64,000 nucleotides of DNA from Zea mays (GCF_902167145.1 NC_050098.1:81322207-81386206), one strand, 5' to 3'; positions 10,091 to 22,600 are shown, counted from the stretch's first letter. The notes: generated by a model from the letters alone, not told the origin. A program made the numbers and translations.

Positions 10091-11159
10091 ATGGCAGCTA
10101 GGCAGCATCGCGGGCATAACGAGCAGGTTCCCCCGCCACCTCCCCCAGCTCCCACAGTGCAGGAGCTGATGGCCCAGCAGAACGAGATTCTGCGACAGCT
10201 CTTGCAGCGCCAGCCCCACCCTCAGCAGCATGGTGGAGGCTAGCATCAGCGACCTCCGGCAGCGGCAACCTACCAGGAGTTTCTGAGTACGCAACCACCC
10301 TTGTTCACCAAGGCAGAGGATCCGTTGGACGCCAATGTGTGGCTCCGCGTCGTTGAGTCCAAGTTTCCCCTCCTCACGGGAGACTGCCCTGACGAAGCCA
10401 AGGCTCGCTTCGCCGCGCAGCAGCTTTGCGGCCCTGCTGGGACTTGGTGGGACCACTTCCGTGCTATGCTCCCTGCTGATCGTGAAGTGTCTTGGGAGGA
10501 ATTCAAGACTGCTTTCAGAGGACACCATATCCCAGCTGGCATCCTTGACCGCAAGCTAAATGAGTTTCTGCGCTTAACCAAGGAACCCGCACGGTACTGC
10601 AGTATGCGCAAGCCTTCAACGACCTATGCCAGTATGCAGGATACCATGCTGATTCTGATGAAAAGAAAAGAGACCGCTCTGCAGGGGTCTTAACACCAAG
10701 CTGCGGGAACGACTCAACACTGTCCGGGCTGATAGCTTCAATGAGTTGGTCAACCTGGCCATCTCCCAGGAGGATTGCATTGTAGCTCACCGGGCAGAGA
10801 AGAAGAGAAAGGCACCAATGGCAGCACCATCCGCTCAGGCCCAGAGATTCTGGATTGTTTCTCACAATAAGAGCAGGGGTTTCCAGCAGCAGGCAGGCAG
10901 ATAGGTGATCAGGCCACCTCAGCAGCAGCCGGCACCCAACTGCTTTCTAGCTCCCGCTCCAAGGAATAATCTGCCTCCGCAGCAGCAGCAGTTCCGCTAG
11001 GGCAATGGGAACAAGTGTTTCACTTGTGGCAATGTGGGCCACTATGCCAAGAATTGTCCCAGGAACCAGCAGAGGCAGATGCCAGCACCAAATCAAGACA
11101 AGGGAAGAAAGCAGAAGGTACAAGTCAGGCAAGGGAAGCTCAACGTCACTACTCTGGAG
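10091..11159 (+). pseudogene. gag: gag (element A), disrupted
   Basis: Begins MAARQHRGHNEQVPPPPPP after the acceptor-like CAG. A proline/glutamine-rich N-terminus is followed by the capsid-type Retrotrans_gag region (TQPPLFTKAEDPLDANVWLR, AGTWWDHFRAMLP, REVSWEEFKTAF). A CCHC zinc knuckle [14 protein letters not shown] is encoded at 11016-11057. Gag packages the RNA into virus-like particles. Stops occur at 10241-10243 and 10998-11000, and the frame shifts near 10600-10690. The 10998 amber stop, in frame just before the knuckle, is shared with element B. Confidence 0.85.
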
Positions 11160-12540
11160 GAAGTACCTGAGGGAGCTCCTATCATGACTGGTATCTTTTC
11201 AGTTTATAATCAACGTGCTTTAATTCTGTTTGATTCTGGTGCATCTCATAGTTTCATTAGCCAAAAGTTCAGTGCTAAATGTGAACTGCCATTCTCTCAC
11301 TCAAAAGGGTCATTTATGATAGTCACACCCGGGGGTAAAATTTCTACTAATCAATTAAACCAAAGTGTGCCTATTCAACTGGGAAGCCACATTGTCAAAA
11401 CCACCCTTCTTGTTTTAGGTTTGGAAAATGTGGACATTATTCTGGGAGCTAATTGGATGACCTTGCACCAAGTTGTGCTTGATGTAGCCAGCCGTACCGT
11501 GGAAATTAATTCTCCGTTCTGCGGGTACTTCGCCTTAATTCTGCCCAGTCAAGGTTCTACTCAGTCATGTGCTTTCTCTATGACGGAGTTACCTCTGAAG
11601 AAGATCCAAGTGGTCTGTGAGTATGCAGATGTCTTTCCTGATGAATTGCCAAGAATGCCACCAGACCGGGATATTGAATTTGCCATCGAGTTGCAACCGG
11701 GAACGGCACCAATTTCCAAGAGGCCCTACCGAATGCCACCCGCTGAGTTGGCAGAATTGAAGAAGCAATTGCAGGAGTTGCTGGATAAGGGATTTATTCG
11801 CCCAAGTACTTTGCCTTGGGGATGTCCAACACTGTTTGTGAAGAAGAAGGATGAAAGCTTGAGGCTGTGTATAGATTACCGCCCTCTTAATGCGGTAACT
11901 ATCAAGAACAAGTATCCTTTGCCTCATATTGATGTTCTTTTTGACTAGTTGGTCGGGGCCAAGGTGTTTTCCAAGATAGACCTTTGCTCCGGCTACCATC
12001 AGATCAAGATACGAGCAAGCGATATTCCAAAGACGACATTCTCAACCAGATATGGGCTATATGAATCCTTGGTGATGTCATTCGGGCTGACAAATGCACC
12101 AGCATATTTCATGTATCTGATGAATTCTGTTTTCATGCCTGAATTGGACAAATTCGTAGTGGTGTTCATCGATGATATCTTGGTGTACTCGAAAAACGAA
12201 GAACATGTCGGGCATTTGCATGTAGTGCTTCAACGTCTGCGAGAGCACCACCTTTATGCCAAGTTGTCCAAGTGTGATTTTTGGCTAAAGGAAATCAAAT
12301 TCTTGGGTCACACTATCTCTCAGGTAGGAATAGCTATTGATCCTGATAAAGTGCAAGAGGTGATGAACTAGAAGCCACCAACGACTGTCCGTCAGATTCA
12401 GAGTTTTCTGGGTTTAGCTGGTTATTACCGAAGATTTATTCCGGATTTCTCTCGAATTGCGAAGCCTATAACTGAGTTGCTAAAGAAAGAAGCCAAGTTT
12501 GTTTGAAGTCAGAAGTGCAAAGATGCCTTCCATGCATTAA
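11160..12540 (+). pseudogene. pol: Protease and reverse transcriptase (element A)
   Basis: The retroviral-type aspartic protease motif [10 protein letters not shown] is encoded around 11229-11258 with the catalytic Asp intact. RT follows: the motif [20 protein letters not shown] near 11860-11925, then [13 protein letters not shown]. The polymerase box FIDDILVYS is at 12165-12190 with both aspartates. In-frame stops at 11946-11948 (TAG), 12369-12371 (TAG) and 12504-12506 (TGA) break it. The catalytic residues are otherwise intact, so decay is recent compared with B, whose second aspartate is lost. Confidence 0.9.
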
Positions 12541-13091
12541 GGCAGCATCTGACCACAACACCAGTGTTAGCGCAACCCAACAACAGCAAGCCTTTTGATG
12601 TATATTGTGATGCCTCTGGCACTAGACTAGGTTGTGTCTTAATGCAAGACAACCGAGTCATTTCTTATGCCTCAAGAGCACTCAGGCCTCAAGAGCAAAA
12701 TTATCGTCCCACTCATGACCTCGAGTTGGCAGCAGTGGTTCATGCATTAAAAATGTGGAGGCACTATTTAATGGGAACCCACTGCAACATCTTCACTGGT
12801 CATAAGAGCCTTAAGTACATCTTTACTCAGGCTGATCTCAACATGAGGCAAAGAAGATGGCTAGAGCTGATCAAGGATTATGACCTGGAGGTACATTATC
12901 ACCCAGGAAAAGCCAATGTGGTAGCAGATGCCTTGAGTCGGAAGTTGCAATGCAATTGTATTCTGATGGATTCTCGCATCAACACCTTGTGTGATGAGTT
13001 GAGCAAGATGCAAATAGAAGTGATTCCTTCTGGTGCTCTGTCTCACATTTCTATCGAGCCAGCTTTGCAAGACCAGATCATCATGGCCTAA
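12541..13091 (+). pseudogene. pol: RNase H domain (element A)
   Basis: Carries the Ty3-type RNase H signature FDVYCDASGTRLGCVLMQD, then ALRPQEQNY and ADLNMRQRRWLELIKDYDLE. The tail HPGKANVVADALSRK is the usual boundary with integrase. RNase H removes the RNA strand during cDNA synthesis. An insertion of three bases near 12703 is tolerated, and a TAA at 13089-13091 ends the frame before integrase. Confidence 0.88.
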
Positions 13092-13106
13092 CTCAGTGAC
13101 AAGGCA

Positions 13107-14507
13107 GTGCAGATTATCAAGAAGAATCTCCATCAGAAAATTGAAAAGTATAATTGTTTCCGCCAAGATGAAAAGGGTGTGTTATGGTTCAAAAGCAGAT
13201 TGGTGATTCCTAAAAACCAGGACCTCAAGAGGAAAATCTTGGATGAGGCTCATCTCTCCAAATTCTCTATGAATCCGGGAAGCACCAAAATGTACCATGA
13301 TCTGAAGCCTTTGTATTGGTGGACCAGAATGAAGAGGGAGATAGCCCAGTATGTATCGGAATGTGACACTTGTCAGAGTATAAAGGCAAGCCATTTGAAA
13401 TCAGCTGGAGCTTTGCAACCCCTATCTATACCTTCGTGGAAATGGGATGACATCAGCATGGATTTCATCGTAGGTCTGCCCAACACCTCTCGTCATCATG
13501 ATTCGATTTGGGTTATTGTGGACCGACTGACAAAAGTGGCACATTTTCTTCCTGTGCACACCACTGATAAGGCTCAAAAGTATGCAGAATTGTACATTGA
13601 CCGGATCGTGTGTTTGCACAGATTACCTCGGACCATTGTTTCTGACCGAGGAGCCCAATTTGTTGCCAGATTTTGGGAACAGGAGTCTTTGGGAACCAAG
13701 CTAATCAGAAGTTCAGCTTACCACCCACAGACAGATGGTCAGACGGAAAGGGTAAACCAAATTCTGGAGGATATGCTGAGAGCCTGTGCAATCGATTGTG
13801 GCAAGAACTGGGATAAGCACCTCTCCTTGGCAGAGTTTGCTTATAACAACAGTTATCAATCCAGCCTAAGGATGGCACCTTTTGAAGCTCTCTATGGAAG
13901 AAGGTGTAGGACACCACTCAATTGGTCTCAACCTGGAGAAAGAGGAGTTTTTGGACCTGACTTAGTGACTGAAGCCGAAAGGAAGGTCAAACTAACCAGG
14001 AAGAATCTAGAAGCTGCTCAGGCCAGGCAGAAGAGTTACCATGATAAAAGAAGGAAACCTCTCCAGTTCAAGGTGGGAGATTTCGTATACCTCGAGGTAT
14101 CACCCACCAAGGGAGTGCAGAGGTTTGGAATCAAAAGCAAGCTAGCCCCTCGTTACATTGGACCTTATGAGATCAACGAAGCATGTGGACCCGTGGCATA
14201 TAAGCTGAAGCTACCTTCAAAACTATCCGCCATTCGCAGTGTGTTCCATGTATCTCAGCTGAAGAAGTGTGTTCGATTGCCGACCGAGATCATAGCAGAG
14301 CCAGAATTGGAGATAGAACCAGATCTATCGTACCAAGAGTACCCTTCCAAGATTCTGGATTGCAAAGAAAGATCAACTCGGGCTAAATCGATCAAGATGT
14401 ACAAGGTCCAGTGGAGTAATCACTCAAAGGAGGAAGCTACTTGGGAGACTGAGGAATTCTTGAGATCCAACTTCCCCGATTGCCTACCTAAGGAAGCTGG
14501 TACGTAA
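13107..14507 (+). pseudogene. pol: Integrase with C-terminal chromodomain (element A)
   Basis: A 466-codon frame without stops. The HHCC zinc finger includes HPGS-like and CDTCQSIKASH motifs near 13360-13395. The DDE core shows MDFIVGLPNTS, IVSDRGAQF and QTERVNQILEDM. A GPY/F-type module (RYIGPYEI) is near 14150. The last ~60 residues (KILDCKERSTRAKSIKMYKV ... EEATWETEEFL) form a Tekay-type chromodomain that would guide insertion to heterochromatin. Two codons present in B (after RFWEQ) are missing here, an in-frame loss near 13680. Upstream stops mean it is not translated as part of a polyprotein. Confidence 0.92.
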
Positions 14508-14745
14508 TCACACCCAACCCCTCCTCCTGCCCTTCGAATCTAAAATTCAAAGATATGATCTTAAATCAGAATGAGGTAATCATGAAACAAAATTTAAAAA
14601 GGACTTCCTTCTGAAGTTGCAAAGAGAATGACATTCGAAGAGCAGTTTGCCCTAATAATAACAATAAGCACCCACTTCATATAAGTCTCACCCTTCGCTT
14701 CACCCCGGGAGGACTCTGGCCCGAATCTCGGGACGAGATTCCTTT
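14508..14745 (+). other. 3' untranslated region of element A
   Basis: AT-rich spacer between integrase and PPT with no ORF. The same arrangement occurs in B (23994-24224). Confidence 0.7.
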
Positions 14746-14757
14746 AAGGGGGGAAGG
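14746..14757 (+). other. Polypurine tract of element A
   Basis: AAGGGGGGAAGG, one base before the 3' LTR. It primes plus-strand DNA synthesis. The complement is present at the same place in B. Confidence 0.9.
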
Positions 14758-15614
14758 CTGTGACACCCAGTGTCACCTAGGGTTTCTCTCAAGTGCTAAC
14801 CCAAGAACCATCATCTTATGTGAATCAAAATTGAGGATGAACATCAAGTTGATTTAAGGATAAAGAACCCACTAAGCTTATACTTAAAAGTATCATGATC
14901 AAAACAAATGGGTTTTTCAAAAGGCAAAATGTGCAACCCCAACAAAAACACTAATTGAGCCCTATAAACAAAATTCAAGAAAATGGGGAAAAGAGTATGA
15001 AAAACTTAGAATCATGGCTTGGGCCAATTATAAACATTGAAGTATATTTAATAAGCAACAATAAAGATTGATGAAGCTTGGCCAAAGCAATTTAAATAAA
15101 ACTCTAAACAAGCCTCTCATGTGGGATTTCATTAAGGAATTCTGAAATTCAGAATTCTGAATTTCAGACCTTGAGCCAAGATCAACGTGTTCACCTTGAT
15201 CCCTAACTCAAATCCTAATGGCCACATTGACAAAAACGTGCATAACTAACCTCTCTGTCTTGTGCCAGAAGATGGCATTGGGACGCGTGCCTTAGACACG
15301 TCAAACCAGAGATCTTCTCCCTGTGTGCGGCAGTGAGACAAACAGGATTTCTCCCCTCTCTATCTCTTAATCCAGTCAGCAAAACCTGCTAGCCTCCACA
15401 CACAAACGACAAAGGGACCTGAGAGGAAGAGATCTCTCAACGGGATCATGGCCATAATCTCAAAGATTTGGGGCCAATCTGCGTTTGAACTCGACCTCTC
15501 TCTGCGCTGCCTCGTGCTCGACGCTGTGCCAGATGCCAGAGCGCGCACTGGCGTTCGCCACGCATGCCCCGAGCGCTTGTCAGAGCCCCGCCCTCGGCCG
15601 TGCTCGCCCACGCC

Positions 15615-15620
15615 TATAAA
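15615..15620 (+). promoter_or_regulatory. TATA box of 3' LTR A
   Basis: CGCCTATAAAGCC, equivalent to 5333 in the 5' LTR. A promoter here would read outward into B's LTR in antisense. Confidence 0.65.
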
Positions 15621-15974
15621 GCCTCCCTGGGCACGCCTCACTTCACCTCGCACTCACCACCGCCGGCTAGACACCCCTCCTTAGCTCCGGCGAGCTCCTT
15701 TCCGCCCGCCATTGCCGCCAGAGCTTCAGCCACCGTGGCCAGCCAACTCCAGTCACCCCCAAGTCACGCCAACAGTTCGGTTAGCTCCGCCATAGGCCCG
15801 TGCAGCTTTCCAAGCCCTCGGACCTAGCAGAACTTCACCGAAAGGCGAAGATCACCCTCACCGGACTTCGACCGCCCGCCTGCACGCGTGGACCGGACAC
15901 TCAGGTGAGCCATTCTTCAATTCCTCGCGCACACACCTTCCTTAATCCCTGGTGAACCTCTCTGACCCGTTTGA

Positions 15975-16187
15975 TTGGTCAATTTCGCCCTGGATAGGCC
16001 GGACTCCTTGCCGCCGATGAGCTCCCCCGCTTGCGCACGTGGACCGGCCAACTCCGACCATCCCCGACGGCGACCCGCACATCGTCGTGACCCTCAGGAC
16101 CTCCCCTACACCCTCGGCCACCTCACCGGAGCAATCTCGCCGCCGGTAAGCCCCTCCGCCCTTTCTTCCGCCGCGGGTACTGTTTAA
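15975..16187 (+). CDS. 70-aa sense ORF in the GC-rich LTR leader
   Basis: An open frame in the element's sense direction, proline/arginine-rich (RPDSLPPMSSPACARGPANS, later GAISPPVSPSALSSAAGTV). The equivalent frame is open in LTR D (2631-2843, minus) and the 5' LTR of B (33402-33614, minus), each 70 codons. It is broken in the 5' LTR of A. It spans the donor-like GTAAG at 16146. Low-complexity GC-rich DNA often stays open by chance, so coding is doubtful. Confidence 0.25.
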   Translation: MVNFALDRPDSLPPMSSPACARGPANSDHPRRRPAHRRDPQDLPYTLGHLTGAISPPVSPSALSSAAGTV

Positions 16188-17874
16188 TTTGGGGGAAGGA
16201 CCTCGGGTTAGGATTAGAAGAACTCAGGGGGTTTTCTGCGATGTCAGTGACTCATTTGAATAGTAGCCCAGGGACTAGTTTGTAAGGAAAACTTAAAACA
16301 ACCGCCAGGACCCCGTTGCAAAGTAGTTTTCCATTTAATCATTTCTGTTTAACCTTTTTAATAAACAAAGAAATTAGAAAATTCATAACTTGATGAATTC
16401 TTAAGCAAAAGTGGTCAAACTAATTTTGCTAGATCCTGAATAATATGAACTATCATTTAAAAATAATGAACCCTATGCTTTCTGTTCAAATTTTTAGAGT
16501 TTAAAATTTAAAACAGAAACAGACCAAACCTTGTTTAATTAAGGAAAATTAGTTATGCTTCTTTGCTGAACCTAAGAAAATTTGTAGATGTTCAAACCGC
16601 ATTTAAGCACTGTTTAAAAATAGTAAGAACCCCAGTATTGAAAAATTTAGTGTAGATATCCATTAAAAGCCATTTCTGCCCAAACCTTAGAAAAATCAGA
16701 AAGGCATTAGAAATTAATGAACAGTGAGTGAAAATATTGTTTCTAGTTTGCTTAAGTAACAGAGAACCTAGGAAAAATAAAGGGACCTCTAGCCAGATCA
16801 GTTTTAAAGTGAAATGTCTTATTTAGCATTATTCCAACTAGAAATCAATTATTAGAATTACAAAACCATACCCAAAATTGATAATAAAAATCCAGTGAAC
16901 TTGTAACTACCAAAACCCCATTGTAAAAATAATAAACACCCCAGCCCATCATTTTAAGTAGGGTAAATAAATATAATATGATAATGAGTCATATTCCAAA
17001 TAAATCATGAATAACCCATAATAATGCAATAATGGGCAAACAAAATTTTGCTAGGTCAATAATGAGAAAGGCCACCAGAGAAAAGTGCAAACCCATTAGA
17101 AGGATGCAAAATAATACCTATTGCTAATATTTTATAAGAAAGGCCATTTAATCCAATTAATGCATACCACCTCTTCCCTTAAGCAAAAAGATGCCAAACT
17201 TTAGAATGATTGCTCTTGCGCAAAATAGAAGCTAGGAAAAATCAGAAATATGTTGTTTGGTATTTTTCAAACATAGTAGTAGTAGAAAGCACCCATTTGA
17301 CTAGAAACTTGGGAAAATCATGATAAAATAACTAATAAGAATTAATGGCTAACATTTTGTGCCAAGTCATGTTATAATATCTAAATGCCAGCAAAAATAA
17401 GTCTTAGAGAATTACCTACTGTTAAATGGAAGTTGTAGTTCAAACCATCCCTTCTGCCCTAATATTTGGTAATTTTGTCCAGAGAAAACTAATCACTTTC
17501 TGATCCCCAAATTTTGAGACAGAGAACTATACACTAGTAATAAGCCACTGTAATTTTTACAGAATTTTCGGAAATTTATTAAGGCAACTTGTAGTTCAAA
17601 CCCACTACAAAAACTTAAGGGGGATAAAGAAAAAGAAAGAAGAAATAAACCTCACTCCAATAAGTCCAACTTGAATTCTTGTCAATTCTCACTAAGGCTT
17701 TAAAAAGAATTCAGTGGAACCCTAAAAATAAACCTACCACTTACCTTAGCTAAGTTTGATCCAATTTACCAAGTATACCACCCAAAAGTCTCGCATAAGT
17801 AAGGTTTAACTCTACCTAACTCAAGTAGATCATACACCATCAAAAGTTTAAATTACTAAAGCACATATCATATC

Positions 17875-18039
17875 ATGCATATATCTTACGCATTGCATTC
17901 ATTAGATTGTAATCTCGTCGACGGAGAGTACGTGCTCATCCCCGAGCAAGGAACTGTCCAAGAGGAGGACCAGGAGCAAGCTTCTGAGGCTGCTATCGAG
18001 GATCTCCCCGCAGCCCCAACTATTGAAGGCAAGCCCTAG
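17875..18039 (+). CDS. 54-aa acidic sense ORF in 3' LTR A
   Basis: Encodes MHISYALHSLDCNLVDGEYV, then an acidic Glu/Gln-rich stretch QEEDQEQASEAAIEDLPAAP and a short end IEGKP. The core is open in LTR D (minus, about 760-935) and in the 5' LTR of B (31492-31719), where it runs on to 75 residues. In the 3' LTR of B a TAG interrupts it, and in the 5' LTR of A it is deleted. No known domain. It may be an exon of a leader-encoded peptide. Confidence 0.35.
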   Translation: MHISYALHSLDCNLVDGEYVLIPEQGTVQEEDQEQASEAAIEDLPAAPTIEGKP

Positions 18040-19027
18040 TTTATATGCATAACCATATTATTATATGCTACTTTACTACACTTAATGCTTGTAGGATTGT
18101 AATGTGCACTTAAGTGTTGGAGTTGCTTGAAACATCTAGTTGCTTGAACTTAGGATTCCTTTTTGAGATGAATACTAGTATGCTAGGTTGAGTAGCTGCT
18201 TGCTAATCAGGATCTCGGTAGAAGTCGAGTGATTTTTCTATCACTCGCGCGAGGTCAGGATTTGATTGTATTCATCTTGATAACGGGATCAATGTTAGTC
18301 TATGGACATGGATCCAGGGAGGATGCCTTGACCATGAGACGGGAAAAAGGAATTAAGGATTAATGTGTGGATACCTGAGTCAAGCGTTTGAACGTACTAA
18401 GCACATGTCGGGAAAAATGGTAACCGATAAACCTAGTACCTGAGTGAAGCCGGGCGCAGACTTTATCCCTCATGTGACCTGAGACTGGGTCTCCCATGCT
18501 AGCTATGGTGGGTACAAGTGCGGTCACTGCACGGCGGCAGCCGGGGTCAGTGGAGCATTGTATGCCAAGGCGGTGAGGCCTGGACACGAATGGGGAATCG
18601 ATGGGGACGGTTGACGTGTGTGGGGTCAGAGTGCCCTGACATGTCATGTGTTTATGTTTACCTTGCAAGGATAAAACTCGATTTGAATCGTCTGCTTCTT
18701 GCAGCTAATGAGACTGCTTGACCCCTTGTACTATATCGAGTAAGAAGTGAAATGAGGTTACATGAGACAATTTGTTGATTGAACTAAACGCTTGTCACCA
18801 TGTATGCTTAGAAGGAGCAAACCTAGCTAAGATAATGATGTTAGAATTTGAAAAGCTAAAAGTTAATTTTAGAAACAGCTAGTGCTTTTGGCAAACCAAG
18901 CCCCTCAGCCAAACAGCTGCATAGTCTAGAGGTAGAGGAGTAGACTCCTCACACCGGGTAAGTCTAGCTGAGTATTAGTATACTCAGCCTTGCTTGTGGC
19001 ATAATTTTTGCAGGTACAATTCAAGAT

Positions 19028-19120
19028 ATGGTTGATGGTGTGACTTGGCCTACCACCCTGCCACCGGGTTGGACGGTCGAGTGGGATGCTGCTCCGGCAG
19101 GAGAGGAGCATGAGGAGTAG
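19028..19120 (+). CDS. 30-aa LTR-embedded sense ORF (3' LTR A)
   Basis: The same 30-residue frame as 8181-8273 with one substitution (Thr for Asn at residue 10). It lies just after an acceptor-like TTTTTGCAG. Confidence 0.4.
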   Translation: MVDGVTWPTTLPPGWTVEWDAAPAGEEHEE

Positions 19121-19433
19121 TGGGCTAGGCCTTGCCCCTTTCCTCGATACCGACGACACCGACTATCCGCTGCATTTTATTTCGTGAACTCTTATTTGCT
19201 ACTCGAGAAACTCCGATCTATGTAATAATTCAGTACTTAATTTGAGCTTTCCTGTTTTATTGTATTTCTTCTGTGACTCACCTTCGAGTGAGATTGTGGA
19301 ATTTAATCCTGGTTAAGTGGCTCTATCAGACTAGATCTGAGGGACTGACGAGTTATTTCGATTTAAGTGTGTTACGGCCCCTGAGGCGTGACTTAGGCAC
19401 TTAAGCTGGAATAATTCGGGTGGTTCTGCCACA

Positions 19434-19438
19434 CTCAC
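19434..19438. repeat. TSD of element A (right copy)
   Basis: CTCAC right after the LTR terminus CCACA, matching 4471-4475. Confidence 0.92.
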
Positions 19439-19606
19439 TCGAAGGTGAGTCATAGAAGAAATACAAAAAAACAGGAAACCTCAAATTAAGTACTGAAGTT
19501 ATTACATGAATCGGAGTTTTTCAAGTCGCTGATAAGAGTTCATAAAATAAAATGCAGCGGATAATCGATGTCGTCGGTAGCGAGGAAATGGGCAAGGCGT
19601 AGCCCA

Positions 19607-19699
19607 CTACTCCTCGTGCTCCTCTCCTGCCGGAGCAGCATCCCACTCGATCGTCCAACCCGATGGCAGGGTGGTAGGCCAAGTCACACCATCAACCAT
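19607..19699 (-). CDS. 30-aa LTR-embedded sense ORF (3' LTR B)
   Basis: Full-length copy of the 30-residue frame, with Ser for Pro and Ile for Val substitutions in the middle. Same start, stop and acidic end as the other copies. Confidence 0.4.
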   Translation of the reverse strand: MVDGVTWPTTLPSGWTIEWDAAPAGEEHEE

Positions 19700-22600
19700 A
19701 ACCTGAAGCGTACCTGCAAAATTATGCCACAAGCAAGGCTGAGTATACTAATACTCAGCTAGACTTACCCGGTGTGAGGAATCTACTCCTCTACCTCTAG
19801 ACCATGCAGTTGTTTGGCTGAGGCATTGGGTTTGCCAAAAGCACTAGCTGTATCTAAAACCAAGTTTTAGCTTTTCGAATTCTAACATCATTAGCTTTAC
19901 TAAGTTTGCTCCTTCTAAGCATACATGGTAACAAGCATTTAGTGCAATCAACAAATTGTCTCATGTAACCTTATTTGACTTCTTACTCAATGTAGTACAA
20001 GGGGTCAAGCAGTCTCATTAGCTGCGAGAAGCAGACGATTTGATTCAAGTTTTATCCTTGTAAGGTAAACCTAAACACATGACATGTAAGGGTGCTCCGA
20101 CCCCACACATGTCAATCGTCCCCATCGATTCCCCGTTCGCGACCAGGCCTCACCGCCTTGGCATACAATGCTCCACTGACCCCGGCTGCCGCCGTGTAGT
20201 GACCGCACTTGTACCCACCATAGCTAGCATGGGAGACCCAGTCTTAGGTCGCATGAGGGATAAAGTCCGCGCCCGGCTTCACTCAGGTAGTAGGTTTACC
20301 GGTTACCATATTTCCCGACATGTGCTTAGTACGTTCAAAAGCTTGACTCAGGTATCTACACATTAATCCTTAATTCCTTTTTCCCATCTAATGAACAAGG
20401 CAACCTCCCTAGATCCAAGTCCATAGACCAACAAATATCCCATAATCAAAATGAATACAATCAATTCCTGACCTCGCGCGATTGCTAGAAAAATCACTCG
20501 ACTTCTACCGAGATCCTGATTTGCATAGCAGCTACTCGACCTAGCATACTAGTATCCATCTCAAAAAGGTATCCTAAGTTCATGCAACTAGAGGTTTCAA
20601 GCAACTCCTACACTTAAGTGCACATTACAATCCTACAAGCATTAAGTGTAGTAAAGTAGCATATAATGATACGGTTATGCATAAAAAATCGGGGCTTGCC
20701 TTCAATAGCTGGGGCTGCGGGGAGATCCTCGATAGCAGCCTCGGGAGCTTGCTACTGGTCTTCCTCTTGGACAGTTCCTTGCTCGGGGATGAGCACGTAC
20801 TCTCCATCAGCGAGATTACAATCTAATGAATGCAACGAGTAAGATACATGCATGATATGATATGTGCTTTAGAGATTAAACTTTGATGGTGAATGATCCA
20901 CTTAAATTAGATAGAGTTAAATCTTGTTACACAAGATTTTTGGTGGTATTATTAGTAATTTAGATCACACTCAGTTAAATTAAGTGGTAAGTCCATTTTA
21001 GTGTTCCACTGAATTCTTTTTAAAGTCTTAGTGAGAATTGTCAAGATTTCAAGTTGGACTTATTGGGGCGAGGTTAATCTTTCCTTTCTTTCCTTCATCT
21101 CCTTTATCTTTCCTTTCTTTCCCTTGATTTCAAGTTGGACTTAATAAATTTCCAAAATTTTTGTAAAAAGTACAGTGGCTTATTACTGGTGTATAATTCT
21201 CTGTCTTAAAATTTGGGGCTTAAAAAGTGAATAGTTTTCTTTGGGCAAAATTACCAAGTTTTAGGGTAGAAGGGGTCATTTGAACTACAACTACCATTTA
21301 GCAGTAGGAAGTTTTCTAATACTCATTTTTGCTGGCATTTAGATGTTATAACACGACTTGGCACAATTTTCTAGCCAATAATACTTACCAGTTATTTTAT
21401 TATGATTTTCCCAAGTTTCTAGCCAAAGGTGTGATTTCTACTACCACTATATTTGAAAAATATCAAACAACATATTTATGATTTTTCCTACCTTCTATTT
21501 TGTGCAAGAGCAATCATTCTAAAGTTTGGCATCTTTTTGCTTAAAGGAAGGGGTGGTAGGAATTATTTGAATTAAATGGCCTTTTTCATGAAGTATTGGT
21601 AATAGGCATTATTGTACACCTTTCAATTGGGTTTGCATTTTTCTCTGGTGGCCTATCTCATTAGTGACCTAGCAAAATTTTATTTGCCCATTATTGCATT
21701 ATTTTGGGTTACTAATGATTTTTTCAAAATATGACTCATTATCATGTTCTATTTATCTACCCTACTTAAAATGATGGGCTGGGGAGTTTATTATTTTTGT
21801 AGTGGGGTTTTGGTGGTTATAAGTTCACTGAATTTTTATTAATAACTTTGGGTCTGGTTTTATAACTCTAATAATTGTTTTCTAGTTGGAATAATGCTAA
21901 ATAAAACATTCTACTTTAATTCTATTCTAGACTAGAGGTCTTTCTATTTTTCCTAGGTTCTCTTTTATTAAGTAGGCTAGGAGAAATATATTCATCCACT
22001 GGTCATTAATTTCTAAGGCCTTTCTGATTTTCCTAAGTTTTGGGCAAAAATGGGTTTTAATAGATATCCCCACTAAATTTTTCAATACTGGGGTTCTCAC
22101 TATTTTTAAACAGTGTTTAAATGTGGTTTGAACATCTACAAATTTTCTTAAGTTCAACACAGAAGCATAACTAGTTTTCCTTAATTAAACAAGGTTTGGT
22201 CAGTTTCTGTATTTAATTCTAAACTCTAAAATTTAGATTAGAAAGCATGGGGTTTAGCATTTTTAATTGGCAGTACATAATATTTAGAATCCAGCAAAAT
22301 TGGTTTGACAATTTTTGGTTAAGTATCTCTCAAGTTATGAATTTCCTAAGTTCTCTGTTCATTAAAAAGATTAAACAGAAATGATTAAATGGAAACTACT
22401 TTGCAATGGGGTCCCTGGCGAGTGTTTTCAAGTTTCCTTACAGACTAATCCTTAGGCTACTATTCAATTGAGTCGCTGACAATTCAGAAAACCCCCTGAG
22501 TTCTTCTAATCCTAACCCGAGGTCCTTCCCCCAAATCAAACAGTACCCGCGGCGGAAGAAAGGGCGGAGGGGCTTACCGACGGCGAGACTGCTCCTGTGA

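Larger units (their letters stand above)
4476..19433 (+). mobile_element. Tekay/Del-type Ty3 chromovirus A, full length
   Basis: 5' LTR 4476-8585, PBS 8588-8599, ORF0 8959-9833, gag from 10091, PR-RT-RH-IN-chromodomain to 14507, PPT 14746-14757, 3' LTR 14759-19433, TSD CTCAC. Total 14,958 bp. Same family as B but in opposite orientation, inserted in B's 3' LTR. Over the first 200 bp the two LTRs differ at roughly 3% of sites by eye, so the insertion is not very recent. The coding region carries several in-frame stops (10248, 10998, 11946, 12369, 12504, 13089) and a frameshift near 10600. Confidence 0.95.
14759..19433 (+). repeat. 3' LTR of element A (4675 bp)
   Basis: TGTGACACC...CTGCCACA, full length. 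TATA box at 15615-15620, U3 palindrome at 15142-15167, GC-rich leader about 15450-16190, donor-like GTAAG at 16146, AT-rich segment about 16190-17870, sense ORFs at 17875-18039 and 19028-19120. It abuts the inverted LTR of B and forms the left arm of a large palindrome. Confidence 0.95.
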
